11,426 bases of DNA from JBBSEZ01 sp038239195 (lineage in GTDB: Bacteria > Planctomycetota > Planctomycetia > Gemmatales > Gemmataceae), in the NCBI GenBank assembly GCA_038239195.1, contig JBBSEZ010000326.1:1-11426 (forward strand), written 5' to 3'. This document shows, piece by piece, positions 7,812-11,426 of the stretch. Made by a program: the position numbers and the translations under genes. Positions within the stretch are counted from its first letter, which is position 1. Every line of letters starts with the position of its first letter. Under the pieces are notes generated by a model, which did no database searches, was not told the DNA's origin, and saw only the letters and a program-made list of their open reading frames with translations.

Positions 7812-7837
7812 TAGCCGCCGAGCTCCGCTCGGCGCTA
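7812..7837. repeat. Palindrome between the VWA/GATase-like and DUF4175-like genes
   Basis: An imperfect hairpin with arms TAGCCGCCGAGC (7812-7823) and GCTCGGCGCTA (7827-7837), a three-base loop and one unpaired C. It lies five bases after the upstream stop and 30 bases before the next ATG. No T-run follows, so it is not a standard terminator; an intergenic REP-like element or processing hairpin is more likely. The next gene's ribosome binding site, GAAAGGA (7856-7862), is outside the stem. Confidence 0.75.
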
Positions 7838-7867
7838 CGCAAACGTTCAGGCCCCGAAAGGACGACC

Positions 7868-10800
7868 ATGAACAAGGAAGCCTACCCTCGACTGATGAGC
7901 GCCCTCAACGAGGTGCGCGGCCAGTGGCGGCTCCACAAGGTGCTCGAAGGGGCGCTGTGGACGGTCGCCGGCCTGCTCTTTGTCGTCGTGGCCCTCGTCG
8001 GGATCGACAACGTCTTCCGGCCCGACAAGCCGGTGCGCCTGTTGCTCGCCGCGGTGCTCTGGGGCAGCCTGATTGCGGGCGTCCTGTCGCTGATCGTGCG
8101 GCGCTGGCTGGAAGACCGCCGCGACGACTTCTTCGCCGCCCTCGTGGAGCGCAAACATCCCGAATTGCACAACCAACTCATCAACGCGCTGCAGCTGGGC
8201 CGCGGCAACCAGCGCGGCGTCTCGCAGAACCTCATCGAGGCCATCGTCCACGACGCCGACCGCGCCCTCGTGGACACCGACACAACCGACGCGGTGGATC
8301 GCCGGCCCACCGGCCGCGCCGCCATCCTCGCCGTGGTCGCCGTCCTGCTCCTGGGCGGCTACGCGACGGCCTTCACGCCGCGCTTTACGAACGGCCTCTC
8401 GCGCGTGCTGCTGCCGCTGGCCGGCATCGACCCGTACACGCGCACGCGCATCGCCGCCGTTGAGCCAGGCACTACCAAGTGGCCCGAAAACAAGGGCATG
8501 ACCGTGACGGCGAGCGCGACCGGCGTCGTGCCGGAAGAGGCCCGGCTGCACCACCGGCGCCCCGGCGAGGCCTGGCGCTCGCTGGAGATGCCCGCCGTGC
8601 CCGGCAAGGAAGGCACGTTTGCCTGCCTCGTGCCGGCGACGACTTCTTCCTACGAGTATTACGTCAGCGCCGGCGATGGCCGTTCGCCGACTTATCAGAT
8701 CGAGATCGTGCGCCCGCCGCAGATCGCCAGGCTGTTCGTGACGTACACCTACCCGACTTACACCGGGCTGGCGCCGCGCCGCGTCGAGAGCTCCGACGGC
8801 GAGGTGGTGGCCATCCCCGGCACCACGGTCAAGATCGAGCTCCAGGCGACCAAGCCGCTCCAGAAGGCGGAGCTGGTCGCGCGGAGCCACCCCAAAAGCC
8901 CCCTCGAAATGACGGCGAGCGGGGAGAGCGAGTCGCGCTCGACGACCTTCGTCCTCTGGCCGGAGAAGCCGGAGCCGCCTGCCGGGCTGAGCGGGCGGCT
9001 CATGGCGCCGACGACGTACCAGATCAAGATGATGGACAGCGAGGGCTACGAGAACGACGACCCGCTGTGGCGGACGATCTCGCTCAAGAGCGACCAGGCG
9101 CCGAAGATCACCCTTCGCGTCTCGGACGACCGGATCGTGGTCCGGCCCGACACCATGCTCGTGCTCGACGTGGCCGCCGAGGACGATTACGGCCTGGCCA
9201 ACGTCCGCATCGTCTACCGCAAGAACAACGAGCCGGCCAAGGCGGTGAAGTCGTTCGATTACGCGAAGGGCGCCCCGCAGTTGCAGGCGACACACCCGTA
9301 CGAGTGGAAGCTGGCCGACAGCGGGCTGAAGTCGGGCGATCGCGTCGAGTTCTGGGCGGAGGCGACCGACCGCAACAACCTCACCGGGCCCGGCGTGTCC
9401 GAATCGCACCCTCACCGGACCATCGAGATCGTCAATCCGCTCGACCTGGTGGCGAAGCTCGACACGAAGGTCACCGACTACGTGACCGAGCTCAAAGCCG
9501 TCCTCAAGTTGCAGCGCGAGAACCGCGTTCATTCGGCGGCCAAGGGCGTCGGCTCGGCCGAAGACCTGACCAAGGAGACGAAGGCCATCCTCGAGGGGCT
9601 GAGCGGCGCGGGCCCGGCGAAAAAGGCGCAGGGACTGGTGGCCCGGGAGGACTGGGACGCCCTGACCGCCGAGTTGCTCGTCTGGCGCGAGATGCTGGTG
9701 CGGCAGAAGACGCTGGGCCTGGCGCGGGCAATGGACCTCGACGGCCTGCCGGCGGTCACCATCATCGAGGAGCTGAACGGCCTGGCCGTGGGGCCGATGC
9801 CGAAAGTGGTGAGGATGCTGGAGTCGGCGCGCGACGCCGGGGCCCCGGAGCAGGCGGGCAAGCACCGGGCGGAGTCGCTGCCGGTGCAGGACAAGATCAT
9901 TGCGGACCTCGAAAAGATCCTGGAGCGGATGCAGCGCAACGAGCAGGCCAAGCAGGCGCTGCGCAAGATGAAGAAGAAGGACGAGAAGGCCTACAAGATG
10001 GCGACGACGGTGCTGACCGACCTGATCAAGGGACTGAACGAGCGCCTGAACGACATGACGACGACGGCGGACAAGTTCGAGCGCCTGCCGCGCAAGGACA
10101 GCGACAAGTTCAAGGACGAGCAGCTCAAGGCGCTGGCCGACCTGGGCGACATGGCCAAGCGGACGGAGCGCTGGGCGAAGGGGTCGGTGCAGGAGCTAAC
10201 GAAGATGCCGAAGGGCTTCGTCGATGACTTCGACGCGCGCAAGGACGTACACAAGATCTACGAGGAGGTGGAGAAGGCGAAGACGCGCGACAAGGCGGAG
10301 AAGATCGAAGTGTCGCTGGAAGACCTCGGCGCGGGGCTGGCGACGAAGATGAAGGAAGACCTCGAGATGTGGCTGCCGGACTCGCCGGACAGCGCCAAGT
10401 GGGTGCTCGAGGAACCGCTCGACAAGAAGAACATGAAGATCCCCGAGATGCCGTTGCCGAAGTCGCTCCAGGACCTCGTGGGCGACCTGCTGCAAAAGGC
10501 CGACGAGTTCGACGAGGACGCCGACGACGTGACCTCGGCTTGGGGCGACAACCTCGACCAGGCGGGTTGGGGGGTGAGCGACGGGCCGATCAGCAGCTTC
10601 TCGGCCAAGGGGAAGACGGGCAACGACCAACCGAACAACATGGAAGTGACGGGCCGCTCGGGCGATGGCCGGCGCGGCAAATCGACCGGCCAGATGGTGG
10701 GCGACACCGCCAAGGCGCTCCCGGGCCGCAAGACACCGGCGCGCGTGGGCAGCGAGAAGTACGAGCCGGGCCGGCTGAAAGTGGAGGGACAGGAAGACCC

Positions 10801-11263
10801 CAACGGCGCCACGGGCGGCGGCAAGAAGACGGGGAGCGGCCGACAAGGTTTGCAGGGCGGCACCCCTCCGGACGTGGCGAACAACCTCGACCGGCTCAGC
10901 GCCAAGCAAGCGGGGATGCGCGAGAACATGAAGAAGATCGCCGAGAAGTTGACCGCCAAGAACGTCTCGACGACGCGCGTCAAGGCGGCCAAGGAGGGCA
11001 TGAAGTTGCTGGAGGAGGCGGACAAGGACATCAAGGATCGCCGCTACCAGGACGCCGCGCGCAAGCAGCGCGAAGGGCTGAAGAAGTTGCGCGAGGCGTA
11101 CGGCAAGGGCGACCGCATCACGGCGCTGGAGATCAGCCGGGCCCGCGATTTGCCGCCGGAGATGCGGCGGGACTTGCTGCAGTCGTCGGAGGCGGCCTAC
11201 CCGGCGGGGTATGAGGGGCTGCTGAAGAGCTATTACAAGGCGCTGTCCACGGCGGAGAGATGA
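7868..11263 (+). CDS. Large DUF4175-like membrane protein with coiled-coil tail
   Basis: A 1131-residue protein of unknown function. Its N terminus resembles DUF4175: two helices (about 26-46 and 58-77), a cytoplasmic stretch with LVERKHPELHNQLINALQL, and a third helix (about 150-168). The following region (about 200-540) looks like beta-rich extracytoplasmic domains, with PTYTG and a segment ending VEFWAEATDRNN. From about 540 onward it becomes helical and strongly charged; 675-795 is Lys/Glu-rich and likely coiled coil. Residues about 895-1004 are Gly/Lys-rich with GRSGDGRRGKSTGQMVGD and GATGGGK, which I recall as a recurring block in planctomycete homologues. A final helical region ends in YYKALSTAER. 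ATG 7868 has GAAAGGA five bases upstream. It closes the operon and may be a scaffold for the VWA proteins; that role is inferred. The last 86 coding bases are mirrored after the stop. Confidence 0.85.
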   Translation: MNKEAYPRLMSALNEVRGQWRLHKVLEGALWTVAGLLFVVVALVGIDNVFRPDKPVRLLLAAVLWGSLIAGVLSLIVRRWLEDRRDDFFAALVERKHPELHNQLINALQLGRGNQRGVSQNLIEAIVHDADRALVDTDTTDAVDRRPTGRAAILAVVAVLLLGGYATAFTPRFTNGLSRVLLPLAGIDPYTRTRIAAVEPGTTKWPENKGMTVTASATGVVPEEARLHHRRPGEAWRSLEMPAVPGKEGTFACLVPATTSSYEYYVSAGDGRSPTYQIEIVRPPQIARLFVTYTYPTYTGLAPRRVESSDGEVVAIPGTTVKIELQATKPLQKAELVARSHPKSPLEMTASGESESRSTTFVLWPEKPEPPAGLSGRLMAPTTYQIKMMDSEGYENDDPLWRTISLKSDQAPKITLRVSDDRIVVRPDTMLVLDVAAEDDYGLANVRIVYRKNNEPAKAVKSFDYAKGAPQLQATHPYEWKLADSGLKSGDRVEFWAEATDRNNLTGPGVSESHPHRTIEIVNPLDLVAKLDTKVTDYVTELKAVLKLQRENRVHSAAKGVGSAEDLTKETKAILEGLSGAGPAKKAQGLVAREDWDALTAELLVWREMLVRQKTLGLARAMDLDGLPAVTIIEELNGLAVGPMPKVVRMLESARDAGAPEQAGKHRAESLPVQDKIIADLEKILERMQRNEQAKQALRKMKKKDEKAYKMATTVLTDLIKGLNERLNDMTTTADKFERLPRKDSDKFKDEQLKALADLGDMAKRTERWAKGSVQELTKMPKGFVDDFDARKDVHKIYEEVEKAKTRDKAEKIEVSLEDLGAGLATKMKEDLEMWLPDSPDSAKWVLEEPLDKKNMKIPEMPLPKSLQDLVGDLLQKADEFDEDADDVTSAWGDNLDQAGWGVSDGPISSFSAKGKTGNDQPNNMEVTGRSGDGRRGKSTGQMVGDTAKALPGRKTPARVGSEKYEPGRLKVEGQEDPNGATGGGKKTGSGRQGLQGGTPPDVANNLDRLSAKQAGMRENMKKIAEKLTAKNVSTTRVKAAKEGMKLLEEADKDIKDRRYQDAARKQREGLKKLREAYGKGDRITALEISRARDLPPEMRRDLLQSSEAAYPAGYEGLLKSYYKALSTAER

Positions 11264-11426
11264 TGGGGTGGCGAGCGGGGGGCGTAAGCCCCCTGGTGAA
11301 TTCCCCAAAAGGGGGCTTAAGCCCCCCGCTCGCCCCCCCAACATCTCTCCGCCGTGGACACCGCCATGTAAAAGCTCATCAGCACCCCCGCAAAACCCCC
11401 CCGGGAGGGCCCCACCGCCGACTGCA
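11178..11426. repeat. 116-base-arm inverted duplication at the right edge
   Basis: Arm 11178-11293 (the end of the last gene, its stop, and 30 bases beyond) matches the reverse complement of 11311-11426 at 98 of 116 positions, without indels, around a 17-base loop. The inner 50 bases match at 47. All 18 mismatches are transversions, and they grow denser toward the window edge: 3 in the inner 50, 6 in the next 30, 9 in the 28 after that, and none in the outermost 8. Read on the minus strand, the right arm translates in the same frame as the last gene (ending MAVSTAER, then CWGGERGA and a stop at 11317-11319). Nearly all differences change the amino acid. This fits a fold-back or assembly artefact better than a convergent gene. 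Confidence 0.85.
11270..11334. terminator. GC-rich stem-loop after the last gene, possible terminator
   Basis: Seven bases after the stop, 24-base arms (11270-11293 and 11311-11334) pair with one mismatch. Each arm also contains its own short hairpin (GGGGGC, four bases, GCCCCC), and the loop has CCCC-AAAA-GGGG (11303-11314). Position at the operon end suggests termination or 3' protection, but no T-run follows. The left arm resembles palindromic intergenic elements I recall from Gemmata-like genomes. Because the symmetry continues beyond it into coding sequence, the right arm may not be genuine. Confidence 0.45.

Noticed and set aside
5470..7875. Very long minus-strand open frame (801 codons), with similar ones at 3266-5350, 7847-9865, 1681-3114 and 10196-11344
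   Set aside because: These are antisense shadows of well-supported + strand genes. High third-position GC removes stop codons on the opposite strand. The translations are rich in Arg, His, Leu and Val with no recognisable domains.
11317..11426. Convergent minus-strand gene fragment encoding a paralogue of the last protein's C terminus
   Set aside because: It mirrors the + strand gene without indels, all differences are transversions and nearly all change the amino acid, and divergence rises toward the edge. A fold-back artefact explains this better.
1..11426. CRISPR array, tRNA or rRNA genes
   Set aside because: No regularly spaced direct repeats with unique spacers and no cloverleaf or rRNA-like stretches were seen; the only short tandem repeats are the ten-base units of the cassette arms.

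Overview
The window is a GC-rich stretch with seven genes, all on the + strand. They read as one gene line built around a MoxR-type AAA+ ATPase and several von Willebrand factor A (VWA) proteins. The gene set and order point to a planctomycete, probably a Gemmata-like lineage of the PVC group: moxR, DUF58, a BatA-type protein, a membrane VWA/glutamine-amidotransferase-like protein, then a very large DUF4175-like membrane protein. GC-rich palindromes between genes and the decamer repeat around the GxxExxY gene also fit. The taxonomic call rests on recalled family knowledge, not on a search.

Layout: 1-109 is a leader with a ribosome binding site. moxR is at 110-1171. A 73-base gap holding a strong palindrome precedes a small nucleotidyltransferase-fold gene (1245-1859). 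The DUF58 gene (1861-2769) starts one base after it. An inverted-repeat-bounded cassette (2783-3272) carries a GxxExxY gene (2845-3216). batA (3296-5575) overlaps the VWA/GATase-like gene (5572-7806) by four bases. After a 61-base gap with another palindrome comes the 1131-residue DUF4175-like gene (7868-11263). The last 163 bases hold a palindrome whose symmetry runs back into the coding sequence.

How the genes may work together: MoxR ATPases are thought to act as chaperones that remodel or metallate partners bearing VWA domains with a MIDAS metal site. Here one MoxR sits with three VWA proteins, one soluble (DUF58) and two membrane-anchored, plus a large three-helix membrane protein with a coiled-coil tail. 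This resembles the Bat (aerotolerance) and planctomycete MoxR loci. An envelope-associated machine is plausible, but its substrate cannot be read from the sequence.

Two genes look like additions to this core: the nucleotidyltransferase and the GxxExxY gene. Each lies between core genes and next to repeated or palindromic DNA. The GxxExxY gene sits inside near-perfect 35-base inverted repeats and has lower GC and rare TTA codons, so it is the best candidate for a small mobile or mobilisable cassette. The right end (11311-11426) is an 84% reverse-complement copy of 11178-11293. All 18 differences are transversions, there are no indels, and errors rise toward the end. I read this as a likely fold-back artefact at a contig end, not a second gene.
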